Source: Pedobacter cryoconitis (lineage in GTDB: Bacteria > Bacteroidota > Bacteroidia > Sphingobacteriales > Sphingobacteriaceae). Taken from it: a DNA stretch of 64,000 nt. Where the stretch lies: assembly GCF_014200595.1 (NCBI RefSeq), contig NZ_JACHCG010000001.1:1612001-1676000 (forward strand). Direction: 5' to 3'. The notes under the pieces are model-generated. The model did no database searches, was not told the origin of the DNA, and saw nothing but the letters and a program-made list of their open reading frames with translations. Made by a program: the position numbers and the translations under genes. Shown here one piece after another: positions 36,152-45,012 of the stretch (its first letter is position 1; each line of letters starts with the position of its first letter).

Positions 36152-37159
36152 TTAATTAAAATTCTCTTCTGTAATATTAAGACCAAACTCTGCTAAACGG
36201 CTCATTAAATTAGCTGTTGATACAATAGTTTCAGGAAGATATATACCACCTTTCTGCGGGACAGATTGACCGCCTAAGCCAAATATCCCTTCCATTATTA
36301 GAAATACACCAATGGCAGTTAAATGAGATACTCCTTTGGGATCAGAAATTATTGTCCGCATTTTAGTTTTTTCTCCAGATATCAAGACGCCTTCAATATC
36401 AATATATAGATCATGAGAAGCTACTGACCCATTTTTACTACCTATGGATTTTCCTGTAATGAAATCAAAGCGAACATTTTGAGCATTTGTAAAAGCAGCA
36501 ATACTTGGCACATCAAGAGTACTCATAGGGTAACCAGTAATTGATGAATCATCATGTAAACGAATTGTTCTGGCATTCTCCTTTGCGTCTGCAAACTGCC
36601 AGTTCCCATCTTGACGCAACAATGCCCTGCCAACGAAACTATCAACCTGACTCGCTACCAGTGGGCCGACAGGATCCAGTTCGTCATATAATCCAGCAGT
36701 ATCCACACTATTTATTTCGCTGAATCTGGCTGCTAGTTGTTTAGCAACGAGGGTAATTATTCCTGCCTGCCAATGCGCCGCCAAAACAATAGGGGAGGAA
36801 ACAGTTTTATGCAACGAAAGAAATATGGTTGGGGAAATGTCCTCCGCCAGCTCAGTAATAGTGATACAAGCAATTCCATTTGAGATCGCCGTTTCCCGCA
36901 AAATATTCTTATAATCCTCCACTGCTATGATCATAAGGTCTACCGTCCCATAAAGGCTCAGCTCAAAACCATCTTCCAAATTAAGGTAAGCAGTTTCTGC
37001 ATTGGTCAACTCTCTGGCTAACACTTCTCCATTTTGAGGATTTCTACCAGCAAGAATTAATTCAATGGATTTATATTCTTTCCTGATCAGACGCGCAATG
37101 TTTGTTCCTACAAGTCCATAACCGCCAACAATTAAGATACGTTTTTTGTGTAATTCCAT
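36152..37159 (-). CDS. Saccharopine dehydrogenase-like NAD(P)-binding protein
   Basis: A 335-aa protein with an N-terminal Rossmann domain (ILIVGGYGLVGTNIARLI, about 8-25) of the saccharopine-dehydrogenase NADP-binding type, followed by a substrate domain without family motifs that I can name (GLYDELDPVGPLV; SHLTAIGVFLIMEGIFGLGG). Such proteins are mostly of unknown substrate. It is divergent from a TetR gene, with two identical-arm operators in between, so it is almost certainly TetR-regulated. Confidence 0.8.
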   Translation of the reverse strand: MELHKKRILIVGGYGLVGTNIARLIRKEYKSIELILAGRNPQNGEVLARELTNAETAYLNLEDGFELSLYGTVDLMIIAVEDYKNILRETAISNGIACITITELAEDISPTIFLSLHKTVSSPIVLAAHWQAGIITLVAKQLAARFSEINSVDTAGLYDELDPVGPLVASQVDSFVGRALLRQDGNWQFADAKENARTIRLHDDSSITGYPMSTLDVPSIAAFTNAQNVRFDFITGKSIGSKNGSVASHDLYIDIEGVLISGEKTKMRTIISDPKGVSHLTAIGVFLIMEGIFGLGGQSVPQKGGIYLPETIVSTANLMSRLAEFGLNITEENFN

Positions 37160-37181
37160 AAGATTATTTTAATATATCACA

Positions 37182-37197
37182 TAGGTCACATGACCTA
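37182..37197. promoter_or_regulatory. TetR operator copy 1 (TAGGTCA-CA-TGACCTA)
   Basis: Perfect 7-bp arms around CA, 23 bases upstream of the minus-strand dehydrogenase start. An identical-arm copy lies 28 bp away (centre to centre). Both sit between the TetR gene and its divergent neighbour. Confidence 0.75.
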
Positions 37198-37209
37198 CGG
37201 AAGTAAATA

Positions 37210-37225
37210 TAGGTCATGTGACCTA
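37210..37225. promoter_or_regulatory. TetR operator copy 2 (TAGGTCA-TG-TGACCTA)
   Basis: Second copy of the operator, with the arms extended on both sides by AT-rich symmetry (TATAGGTCA/TGACCTATA). It lies about 44 bases upstream of the TetR start, consistent with autorepression. Confidence 0.75.
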
Positions 37226-37268
37226 TATGATGGATGTACTATTATTTTTCTTTATTTTTGAATGACAA

Positions 37269-37829
37269 ATGGATAAAAAAGAGGAGAGGTTAAATCAAAT
37301 TATATTAGCAACCATAAATATTCTTAGTGAAGAAGGAGCAGATCAGCTTTCTATGAGGAAAGTTGCAAAAGCTGCAAATCTTTCATTAAGTAATCTACAG
37401 TATTATTATAGAGATAAGGATTTGCTATTAATAGCAACAGTAGAACAATATTTTCAATCCTGCAAAGAGGAAGTAACACATACCTTGAACGTGTTAAAGG
37501 CCGAAAGTACTCCTTCAATTGAAGTGTTTTTAGAGAAACTATTGAATTTACTGCTGCTAAATGGTAAGTCAAATAATCAAACCATGATGTTTCAGGAGAT
37601 ATGGGCCTTGTCATCAAGAAATGATGAGCTTAAACAAGCTGTCGAAACCTATTATAAAAATTACTGTACCTGGATGGTAGATCTCATTGCCGCATTCTCT
37701 AAACAACCCGGAGAGGTAGTAAGTTTGCTTGTACCCTATGCAGAAGGTTATACCATTGTAGGTACTGTGCTTCCTTTAAATAAGGAAAGTGTTATTAAGT
37801 TGTTAGTGAAACTAGTTTTAAAGATGTAA
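37269..37829 (+). CDS. TetR/AcrR family transcriptional regulator
   Basis: A 186-aa regulator. The N-terminal HTH (about 8-55) shows QIILATINILSEEGADQLSM, then KAANLSLSNLQYYYRDKDLL, the TetR recognition helix and following Tyr-rich turn. The C-terminal ligand domain is variable. It is divergent from the saccharopine-dehydrogenase-like gene, with twin operators between, and converges on the MFS gene with only 7 bases between stops. Confidence 0.9.
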   Translation: MDKKEERLNQIILATINILSEEGADQLSMRKVAKAANLSLSNLQYYYRDKDLLLIATVEQYFQSCKEEVTHTLNVLKAESTPSIEVFLEKLLNLLLLNGKSNNQTMMFQEIWALSSRNDELKQAVETYYKNYCTWMVDLIAAFSKQPGEVVSLLVPYAEGYTIVGTVLPLNKESVIKLLVKLVLKM

Positions 37830-37840
37830 ACTAGTTTCAC
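37806..37840. terminator. Bidirectional hairpin spanning two stop codons
   Basis: 13-bp perfect arms GTGAAACTAGTTT/AAACTAGTTTCAC with a 9-nt loop. It covers the ends of both the TetR gene and the convergent MFS gene, so the terminator is built into coding sequence. Confidence 0.65.
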
Positions 37841-39225
37841 CAGACACCTTTTTTAAGGTATTTCTGACTGAGAACAATAGTAACGATTGTACACACAATA
37901 GCAGCTATAATACTTACTGTTATAGTATGTAAAATTGCAGTTCCGCCATTTGCTGCAATAGCGCCAAAAACAGCTACTCCAATTGCACCTGCGGCTTGCC
38001 TAACCGTATTCAATGCTGCTGAGGCAGTTCCTGAAAGTGTTTTGTCAACACTGGAAAGAATACCAGTGGTCATTGCAGGAACAGCAAGCCCCATACCTAA
38101 AGAAATAAGAAGGAATGGAATTGATAATTGCCAGAAAGAGGTGTGCATGCTGGCTGTAAACAGACCTGAAAATCCAAATGCAAAAAGCGTTAGCCCTATC
38201 AGAATAGGCGTACGCAAACCATAACGATTAATGATATTGCCGCTCAATAGATTGGAGATCACAAATCCGGCCGTTAATGGTAAAAATGCGAGACCGGCTG
38301 TAAGTGGGGGATAGTGTAATATGTTTTGTAAATAGAGGCTAAGGATGAACACCGTGCCATAATAAAAGCCGTTGAGCACTGCACCTAAACCTAACAAAAC
38401 ATTGAAAGAAACTGAATTAAAAAGGCTCAATGGCAACATTGGATGGCTTACCTTATTTTCAATGATCAGGAAAGCAATAAAGGATATTCCACCAAGTAAC
38501 AGGCTTCCATAAATTAACGGGTGGGTAAAGCCTAGTTTAGACCACTCAATCACTGCTGCGATCAGTAGCGTAATGGAAAGCATCCAGGCAACTTGTCCCA
38601 GTATATCAAATTTTTTAACAAGGGTTGGTTTGGCTTGTTTTTTAAGAAAAAAAGTAAGCAGGATGCCCGCAAGGCATATAGGAGCATTGATGAAAAATAT
38701 AAAACGCCAGTTGCTAAGCTTAATGAGTATTCCACCAACTATAGGCCCTGCTGCAATAGCGGCACTTCCTGCTGCTGTCCACAACCCAATAGCTTTGGCT
38801 CTTTTGTTTGGTGTGTCGGCAAAGGTTTGATTCAAAATAGCCAATGAACTAGGGATCATCGTTGCTGCACCAACACCCTGAAACACCCTCGCAGCAATCA
38901 GGAGAAATGGACTGTTAGCTAATCCACAAGCTACAGATGAAATCCCGAAAATGATCATGCCAATCTGAAAGAGACGTTGGGCTCCAAAAAGATCACTTAA
39001 GTTTCCAGCAGATAACATCAGGACAGCAAAGGCAAGCGTATAGCCATCCACTATCCACTGCAAAATATTGATATCTACTTTATAAGTGTCAGCAATTTGT
39101 GGTAGTGCAATGTTTACAATTGAAACATCGAGCTGTGCAACGACAAAAGCCAGGCTGGTTACTACTATTGTCCAACCATAGACAGGTGTCTGGGATGGTA
39201 ATGTTGTCTGTTTGTTTAAACTCAT
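37837..39225 (-). CDS. MFS transporter, DHA2 (EmrB/QacA-type) efflux
   Basis: Inner-membrane proton-driven exporter of 462 aa with about 14 hydrophobic helices. Signatures: LDVSIVNIALPQIADTY in TM1, QWIVDGYTLAFAVLM, the loop GNLSDLFGAQRLF (motif A), RVFQGVGAATMIPSSLAI (motif B), and GPIVGGILI (motif C). This is the drug/H+ antiporter-2 pattern. I start it at ATG 39225 (MSLNKQ); the TTG at 39297 would add a non-hydrophobic tail. Substrate unknown. The nearby TetR could regulate it only indirectly, since the genes converge. Confidence 0.9.
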   Translation of the reverse strand: MSLNKQTTLPSQTPVYGWTIVVTSLAFVVAQLDVSIVNIALPQIADTYKVDINILQWIVDGYTLAFAVLMLSAGNLSDLFGAQRLFQIGMIIFGISSVACGLANSPFLLIAARVFQGVGAATMIPSSLAILNQTFADTPNKRAKAIGLWTAAGSAAIAAGPIVGGILIKLSNWRFIFFINAPICLAGILLTFFLKKQAKPTLVKKFDILGQVAWMLSITLLIAAVIEWSKLGFTHPLIYGSLLLGGISFIAFLIIENKVSHPMLPLSLFNSVSFNVLLGLGAVLNGFYYGTVFILSLYLQNILHYPPLTAGLAFLPLTAGFVISNLLSGNIINRYGLRTPILIGLTLFAFGFSGLFTASMHTSFWQLSIPFLLISLGMGLAVPAMTTGILSSVDKTLSGTASAALNTVRQAAGAIGVAVFGAIAANGGTAILHTITVSIIAAIVCTIVTIVLSQKYLKKGVW

Positions 39226-39436
39226 TGTACGAAGATAAAATGTCGCGCCTTTTGATTTTGCAAAGCTGAATATAAAATGGCGCTTTACAATTGTCAATTG
39301 ATAAAAAAATGGGATAATTATTCACAGAAACATTATTTGAAATGAGTAATATCATTTAAAAAGAAAATCACTGCTAAAATAACTTAAACTCTAAGTATTT
39401 CAGCAGTGATTTTTCACCGGGTTAATCAGGTAGTAT

Positions 39437-39868
39437 TTAATTTAAAGTGGCTGTACCAGACCATGCCTGATTGCTTGCTATATCTGTTATAGAGATTACA
39501 ATCGTTTTGTTAATCGGCTGTCCACTTGTCCATGTTACCAGGAGGCTACTTTGTCCTCCAGCATCCAATATCGTATTTTTAGGAACACTAATGCTTATTT
39601 GATCGCCAACGCTCAAATCCAAAGTTGACTGACCACCATTATTTGTAACAGCAATTTGTCCGGTATTCAAATTTTTAATTGTTGCCCTTTCAACTGGTAC
39701 AGTTATTCCTGAAAATGCTAGTTTTCTTGTAAGTGTAGCAGACGTACTTACTCTTGCTTGACTTTGAATCGTCATTTTTGGAGTTTCATGCGTTTTTTCT
39801 TTTTTCGTAGTTGCACTTGTTAATAGTACTGCCAGTACTATAAAACAAAAATAAAAATGTGGTTTCAT
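39437..39868 (-). CDS. Hypothetical secreted protein
   Basis: A 143-aa exported protein with signal peptide to LLTSATTKKE. The mature part is an Ig-like beta pattern: ATLTRKLAFSGITVPVERA, IAVTNNGGQSTLDLSVGD, IVISITDIASNQAWSGTATLN. I do not recognise the family. A second small exported ORF follows upstream on the same strand (39952), but the 83-base gap leaves the operon uncertain. Confidence 0.6.
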   Translation of the reverse strand: MKPHFYFCFIVLAVLLTSATTKKEKTHETPKMTIQSQARVSTSATLTRKLAFSGITVPVERATIKNLNTGQIAVTNNGGQSTLDLSVGDQISISVPKNTILDAGGQSSLLVTWTSGQPINKTIVISITDIASNQAWSGTATLN

Positions 39869-39951
39869 AATATATTGTTTCCGGGTTTAAGATGTTTACT
39901 GCAAGTCATTGAAAAATTATCCTGGTGTAAGATGATGACGATCTGCTCTGA

Positions 39952-40215
39952 TTAAAGATTTTTGTCTTTCGTATCTTTAACTATCTCAGAAGTATGAGAA
40001 AAGTTACCCTTGCTCCATCCATTGTTAGTAACATACGGGTTGGTAATATATGCACCCGTTTTTGTGTCTAAAATAACCACCCCCTTTTCTCCTACAGAGG
40101 TTTGATATCTCCCAACTGGTTCAGATCCTTCTTGTTTGAAACTAAAAGCGCCGAATAATACTGTTGCGATAAAAAGGCCGATCATAACTGATTTAATGTC
40201 AATTGAATACTTCAT
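39952..40215 (-). CDS. Small hypothetical membrane-anchored protein
   Basis: An 87-aa protein with one N-terminal hydrophobic helix (VMIGLFIATVLFGAFSF) and a short extracytoplasmic tail containing GRYQTSVGEKGVVILDTKTG. This GRYQ.s......ILDT.TG pattern recurs in small Bacteroidota envelope proteins of unknown role. No enzymatic motif is visible. Confidence 0.55.
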   Translation of the reverse strand: MKYSIDIKSVMIGLFIATVLFGAFSFKQEGSEPVGRYQTSVGEKGVVILDTKTGAYITNPYVTNNGWSKGNFSHTSEIVKDTKDKNL

Positions 40216-40375
40216 AAGATTTAAGTTTAATTTGTGCGATAAAACTAATATACAATAATTGACAGGAAATTTCCCATAGATAATTAAGTTTTACTCCGGC
40301 ACGATCCGTTCTTATCATGAATAAAATATTGACTTTACAATTCTGCTTAAATTAAAATCAAAAGGATTTGTAATT

Positions 40376-40391
40376 AAATGAATAATCATTT
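40376..40391. promoter_or_regulatory. Palindrome AAATGA-ATAA-TCATTT, putative TetR operator
   Basis: Perfect 6-bp arms around a 4-nt centre, 23 bases before the TetR start at 40414. Position and form suit an autoregulatory TetR site. Confidence 0.55.
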
Positions 40392-40413
40392 AGTTTTGAG
40401 CGATTATTAGATT

Positions 40414-41025
40414 ATGCGGATCAGAGATATTAATAAAGAGCAATTAGTAAAGGAAAAAGCTATAGAAATCATCGTAAAACACGGTTTGGAAGGCTTTACT
40501 ATTAATAAACTTGCGAAAGCTTGTGGTGTTTCGGTAGGAACACCTTACGTTTATTACAAAGATAAGGACGACCTTATTTTAAAGATCGTGTTGGAAGAGG
40601 GGGCAAGAATGGAAGACGCAATAAATAAAGATTTCGATCCGGATGCTTCATTGGAAGACGGTTTGCGGATTCAATGGCGCAACCGTTTCGACTATATGAT
40701 GAAAAACCCTCTGCTTGGGCAGTTTTTTGATCAGATCAGCAGTTCATCTTACCATCAGCAATTCCTTGAAATGTTCACAAGCAGTACAGGCGCATTCTTA
40801 AATAAGTTCAAAGAAAATATGGGGCGTTTTATTAGTAATACTGTAATGCGGGGTGAAATGGATGACTTGCCCATTGATGTTTACTGGTCAGTTGCATTTG
40901 GTCCGTTATATACTTTAATGCGCTTTCACCAACAAGGGAGAAGTATAACTGGTGCTTCATTTCAGATCAGTGAAGAGCTTATATGGGCCACTTTTAAACT
41001 TGCACTGAAGGCTTTGAAAAAATAG
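40414..41025 (+). CDS. TetR/AcrR family transcriptional regulator
   Basis: A 203-aa regulator. The N-terminal HTH (about 8-52) reads KEKAIEIIVKHGLEGFTINK and then LAKACGVSVGTPYVYYKDKD. The C-terminal domain has a TetR_C-like helical pattern. It lies 35 bases ahead of the SASA esterase gene on the same strand, so the two likely share a transcript and the palindrome at 40376 as operator. Confidence 0.9.
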   Translation: MRIRDINKEQLVKEKAIEIIVKHGLEGFTINKLAKACGVSVGTPYVYYKDKDDLILKIVLEEGARMEDAINKDFDPDASLEDGLRIQWRNRFDYMMKNPLLGQFFDQISSSSYHQQFLEMFTSSTGAFLNKFKENMGRFISNTVMRGEMDDLPIDVYWSVAFGPLYTLMRFHQQGRSITGASFQISEELIWATFKLALKALKK

Positions 41026-41060
41026 TTGTTCTACTAACAGACAGTATAAATATAAAAAAT

Positions 41061-41906
41061 ATGATAAATTCCTTTTTGATGATAGGCCAGTCAAATATGG
41101 CGGGGCGGGGATATTTGAATGATGTTAAGCAGATCTATGATGAAAAGATCAAAATGCTGGTGAACGGCCGCTGGCAAACGATGACAGAACCAATTAATTT
41201 TGACAGGCCCACATCTGGTATAGGACTTGCCGCATCATTTGCAGGTGCCTGGAGATTAAAAAATGATCAGGAAGAAATAGGTTTGATACCATGTGCTGAC
41301 GGAGGTACGAGCCTGAATGATTGGGCAGTTGGGGGCGCACTCTTTGAAAACGCTGTATTTCAGGCAAAACTTGCCTTAAGGAACAGTAAATTATGTGGTA
41401 TCTTATGGCATCAGGGAGAAAATGATAGTTTCGGTGGGCTTTCTGCTCTTTATTACGATAAGCTGAGTATTATCATTGATGCATTTCGCAGCGAGCTTGA
41501 CGCACCAGATATTCCTTTTATTACAGGTGGTCTTGGCGACTTTTTAAGCGGTGGCAGATACGGTAAATATTTTACTGAATATAACCAGGTTAATTATGCC
41601 CTTCAGAAATTCGCTGAAACAAAGCCGGACTGTTATTTTGTAACAGCAAATGGATTAACAGCTAACGCAGACGGACTTCATTTTGATGCAGTATCGCAGC
41701 GCAGGTTTGGAATCCGGTATTTCGAATCATTTTTCGAAAAGAAAAATATTCTGGCACCACTTGCCAGCGAGAATGAGTTAATGGAGCTCATAGAGAACAG
41801 GCCTTTAACGAAAAAAGAACAAGGAACATTGTTAGAAATTGATTTTGCCTTTGGTAAAATTTCCTTAGGTGATCTGGAGAAAAAATTGGGCTTGCTGAAC
41901 GACTAA
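41061..41906 (+). CDS. Sialate O-acetylesterase-type (SASA) carbohydrate esterase
   Basis: A 281-aa SGNH-like esterase of the SASA domain family, which removes acetyl groups from sugars. Motifs: FLMIGQSNMAGRG at residue 5 onwards (nucleophile Ser in GQSN), GLIPCADGGTSLNDW, the ILWHQGENDS block, and the catalytic DGLHFDAVSQRRFG near residue 210. No signal peptide is visible, so it is probably cytoplasmic. A 45-residue charged tail (LMELIENRPLTKKEQ) follows the catalytic domain and is unusual. Confidence 0.85.
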   Translation: MINSFLMIGQSNMAGRGYLNDVKQIYDEKIKMLVNGRWQTMTEPINFDRPTSGIGLAASFAGAWRLKNDQEEIGLIPCADGGTSLNDWAVGGALFENAVFQAKLALRNSKLCGILWHQGENDSFGGLSALYYDKLSIIIDAFRSELDAPDIPFITGGLGDFLSGGRYGKYFTEYNQVNYALQKFAETKPDCYFVTANGLTANADGLHFDAVSQRRFGIRYFESFFEKKNILAPLASENELMELIENRPLTKKEQGTLLEIDFAFGKISLGDLEKKLGLLND

Positions 41907-42017
41907 TCAAATTGATCTGTCCGGCGAAACTTAAAGGTAAAGATGTATTATTAAGCGTTCCTGATCTTTCTTTATGAAAATCAGGAGCAGATACTATCAG
42001 TTTCAGTTTTATCCTAT

Positions 42018-43352
42018 CTAATTAATTATTTTAAAAGTCACATTTCCCTTCCGCCCATTATAACCATCGAAACCGTTACGACCATCCCGGCCATTTGAAC
42101 CATTATTCCCATTCGGGTTTCCAACGCCTCCATTTCCACCTGCGCCACCTTTGCCGGCCTTGCCTCCGGCCCCACCTCTACCCGGAATGCTGGATGCTTG
42201 AATCAGGTTTAGATAGGGGGTAACACCGGGAGAATAATTAATAGTAATGTTTCCGCCGTTACCACCTGCATCGCCGTCCTGGCCGTTTCCGCCATCCTGG
42301 CCATTTCCACCATCGCCACCCTGACCAGTTACTATGTTGGTAGTAGTGGTAATTGTTCCATCACTATTAGTTTTTGTTTCTACACTAGTCGAAACTGTGC
42401 CAGGGGAGCCTTGAGTGCCCGAAGAACCGTCCGAGCCATTTAAACCGTCACTTCCATTTGCACTTTTACTTGAAATAGCAATCGAACCTCCATTTGTATT
42501 TATCCAATAATTATAGATTTGATTTGTAGTCTGATTTTGTATCTTAATTTTTAACAATTGAGCATTGATAACCGGCTCATAAAAAATATCTGCCATAACA
42601 TTTAAATCATGCCCCGTTCTGCCCGATTGTGTATTGAACTGATAGTTGGCAACATAATCGAGTAAAACATTAAGCGTATCAGTTATAGCGGTGTTTTTAG
42701 CTAATAGAGTTATTAACTGTATTTTATTGTTTTTAATTTTAGTTGGATCATTATCAATTTTTAAATCATCCTTTGATTTTGAAATATGAACACCATTAAA
42801 CAGAAAAACAAAATCTTTTAAATTTTTCCTGACCGGAGCCCATTTGTCAATAAACATCTTGTTATCAAAGTATTTTCGTATACCAAAATGGACATGGTCA
42901 CCAGGTGCTTTAGAAAAATTCCCTGCGGTTAAAATATTGATGCTTGTTTCATAATTATATGGTATTTTCTGCATAAATAACCACTTTTCTTTCCCACCTA
43001 AAAACCATTTTTTTGCGTAAACATTAACCGTTAGTGAATCTCCTTTTTTATATATTTTTCTGTTTCCTTTAATTTTAATTTTCCCATTTGAATAATTGCC
43101 ACTATCTACTTCTATTTTATATTTCGACCAATTATCAAGACCTTTTAAAAAACCTTTAGTTTGTGATTTTTGTGCCTTATCAGATAGGACTACAATACCT
43201 ATAGGCAACGAATTGCCTTCTATACGTAATATATTTGGGTCATATTCAAGAAGATATTTTTGCGTTTCTGTTTTTGCGTTGCTAACAGGAGATTGAGCAA
43301 TTGCTGGCAAACACCAAATTAAAGAGACAATGACTGTAATAAAAAATTTCAT
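42018..43352 (-). CDS. Secreted protein with collagen-like Gly-rich C-terminus
   Basis: A 444-aa exported protein with signal peptide to AIAQ. The first 290 residues are Lys/Asn-rich and of unknown family. The last 150 carry collagen-like G-x-y runs (NGSDGLNGSDGSSGTQGSPG; GGNGQDGGNGQDGDAGGNGG; GRGGAGGKAGKGGAGGNGG; GSNGRDGRNGFDGYNGRKG) interrupted by Thr-rich and beta-like segments. Such tails form extended or triple-helical surface structures. Function unknown; a surface or adhesion role is inference. It stands alone. Confidence 0.75.
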   Translation of the reverse strand: MKFFITVIVSLIWCLPAIAQSPVSNAKTETQKYLLEYDPNILRIEGNSLPIGIVVLSDKAQKSQTKGFLKGLDNWSKYKIEVDSGNYSNGKIKIKGNRKIYKKGDSLTVNVYAKKWFLGGKEKWLFMQKIPYNYETSINILTAGNFSKAPGDHVHFGIRKYFDNKMFIDKWAPVRKNLKDFVFLFNGVHISKSKDDLKIDNDPTKIKNNKIQLITLLAKNTAITDTLNVLLDYVANYQFNTQSGRTGHDLNVMADIFYEPVINAQLLKIKIQNQTTNQIYNYWINTNGGSIAISSKSANGSDGLNGSDGSSGTQGSPGTVSTSVETKTNSDGTITTTTNIVTGQGGDGGNGQDGGNGQDGDAGGNGGNITINYSPGVTPYLNLIQASSIPGRGGAGGKAGKGGAGGNGGVGNPNGNNGSNGRDGRNGFDGYNGRKGNVTFKIIN

Positions 43353-43441
43353 AGCTATTGATAAGACTAACTAGTTTCCGGTTAAAACTAAGATAAACAA
43401 ATGATGAAAAAGTTTAATAGCCTGTTTAAATTTGCAATTCA

Positions 43442-43810
43442 CTAAGAAACCTTTTTTAATCCATTGATTATAGGTAAGTTCTGAGGATTGTCCATATATT
43501 GAGAACCCCAGTCGTCCATTGTACCGATTACGGGTAATAATGAACTTCCCAGGTCTGTTAGAGAATATTCTACTTTTGGCGGAAGTTCGGCATAAACGAC
43601 ACGTGTAATTATACCAAATTCTTCCAATTCTTTAAGTTGCTGATGGAGTACCCTTCTGCTAGCCTTCTTATTTAATCTTTGTAGTTCGCTGGGTCTTCTA
43701 AAGCCACGACTAATGTTCAGTATCAGGCATGGTTTCCACTTACCGCCTATAATCTCCATAATCATTGCCATGCCGCAATCCAGGTCTTTGGGAATCTTTC
43801 TTTCGTACAT
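43442..43810 (-). CDS. HxlR family transcriptional regulator
   Basis: A 122-aa winged-helix protein: CGMAMIMEIIGGKWKPCLIL, the RRPSELQRLNKKASRRVLHQ recognition region, and the wing RVVYAELPPKVEYSLTDLG. A single Cys lies near residue 12 and another in KPCL, possible redox sensors. It is divergent from the MBL hydrolase gene at 43980 and is probably its repressor, using the inverted repeat at 43864-43887. Confidence 0.93.
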   Translation of the reverse strand: MYERKIPKDLDCGMAMIMEIIGGKWKPCLILNISRGFRRPSELQRLNKKASRRVLHQQLKELEEFGIITRVVYAELPPKVEYSLTDLGSSLLPVIGTMDDWGSQYMDNPQNLPIINGLKKVS

Positions 43811-43863
43811 ATACTGCTGTTAGGTAATGCGATATAAAAGTAATTATTAATTCTAATATGGGG

Positions 43864-43887
43864 TATAGGGATAAATTCCGCCCTATA
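43864..43887. promoter_or_regulatory. Inverted repeat TATAGGG-N10-CCCTATA
   Basis: Perfect 7-bp arms in the 169-bp region between the divergent HxlR and MBL genes. A likely HxlR operator by position. Confidence 0.5.
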
Positions 43888-43979
43888 TGATAATGAATTG
43901 CGTACTTGTTTAAGCGTATCTATCAGCACATCTTTGTATACGATCTGTTAGCAATGGAGGTAACGGATAGCTTAGAAAT

Positions 43980-44963
43980 ATGAACCAATCATTTCATTTT
44001 ACAAACTTTTTAAAATCACTTTTTACGATTGCAGTTGTTGCGGGAATGGCAACAACAACCAACGCACAGCTACGGGTATCCGAACCGCTTGCTCAGCCGG
44101 GATATTACCAGATGAAATTGGGCGACTTTGAAATCATTGCTTTATCAGATGGAACAGTACCACAAGAACTGAACAAACTTTTACAAATCAGTTCGCAGAA
44201 ACTGACTAAAGCATTGTCCTTTAATTATCAAACAGACCCTGTTGAAGCTTCCGTGAATGCCTATCTGATTAAGGCTGATCATAAATTGATACTTGTAGAT
44301 GCGGGAACAGCCGAATTATACGGCCCATCACTTGGACATTTGAGTGAAAGTCTGAAAAGAGCCGGTTACTCTCCGGATCAGATAGATGCAGTATTAATTA
44401 CCCATATCCATACCGATCATACTGGCGGGCTAATGGAAGGAAAGCAAATGGTTTTTCCAAATGCTACGATATATGTGAGTAAAGCAGAAGCTGATTTCTG
44501 GTTAAGTCCGGAAAACTATAAACAAGCCGCCGCAGGAATGAAAAAATACTTTGTTGAAGCAACAACTAAAGTTGGCCCCTATATGAATGCAGGCAAAGTG
44601 AAAACCTATACCTATGGCAGCGAGCTTTTTCCAGGAATAACTCCGATAGCCAGTCCTGGTCATACACCCGGGCACAGCTTTTATGCAGTGGAGAGTAAAG
44701 GACAAAAAATAGTTTTCTGGGGCGATATTATGCATTCAGCTGCTGTTCAGTTTCCAGATCCATCCATAACTATCATCTATGATGTAGATCCGAAGGCTGC
44801 TGCCGCTTCCCGAAAGAAAGCATTTTCAGAAGCCGCAAAAGATGGATACTGGGTTGCAGGAGATCATCTGTCATTCCCCGGGATTGGTCATGTACGTAAT
44901 GAAAAAGATGGAATTGGATATAGATGGATCCCCATTAATTACAGCACTTATTCCAAAAGGTAG
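43980..44963 (+). CDS. MBL-fold metallo-hydrolase, secreted
   Basis: A 327-aa metallo-beta-lactamase-fold enzyme with a signal peptide to TTNAQ. Metal ligands are seen in THIHTDHTGG (HxHxDH), SPGHTPGHSFY and FWGDIMHS. The closest recognisable pattern is the quorum-quenching-lactonase/SdsA-like MBL group rather than true beta-lactamases. It is divergent from HxlR. The substrate is unknown. Confidence 0.87.
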   Translation: MNQSFHFTNFLKSLFTIAVVAGMATTTNAQLRVSEPLAQPGYYQMKLGDFEIIALSDGTVPQELNKLLQISSQKLTKALSFNYQTDPVEASVNAYLIKADHKLILVDAGTAELYGPSLGHLSESLKRAGYSPDQIDAVLITHIHTDHTGGLMEGKQMVFPNATIYVSKAEADFWLSPENYKQAAAGMKKYFVEATTKVGPYMNAGKVKTYTYGSELFPGITPIASPGHTPGHSFYAVESKGQKIVFWGDIMHSAAVQFPDPSITIIYDVDPKAAAASRKKAFSEAAKDGYWVAGDHLSFPGIGHVRNEKDGIGYRWIPINYSTYSKR

Positions 44964-45012
44964 TGATTTTAATTGTCAACGGGGCAGTATTGGCCGCTTA
45001 CAGAGCCACCTT

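Noticed and set aside
39226..39297. N-terminal extension of the MFS transporter
   Set aside because: Begins with TTG and adds 24 residues before a good ATG and the first transmembrane helix.
42050..42470. Repetitive stretch that could look like a CRISPR array
   Set aside because: Repeats are short, in frame and encode Gly-x-y; no fixed repeat/spacer spacing.
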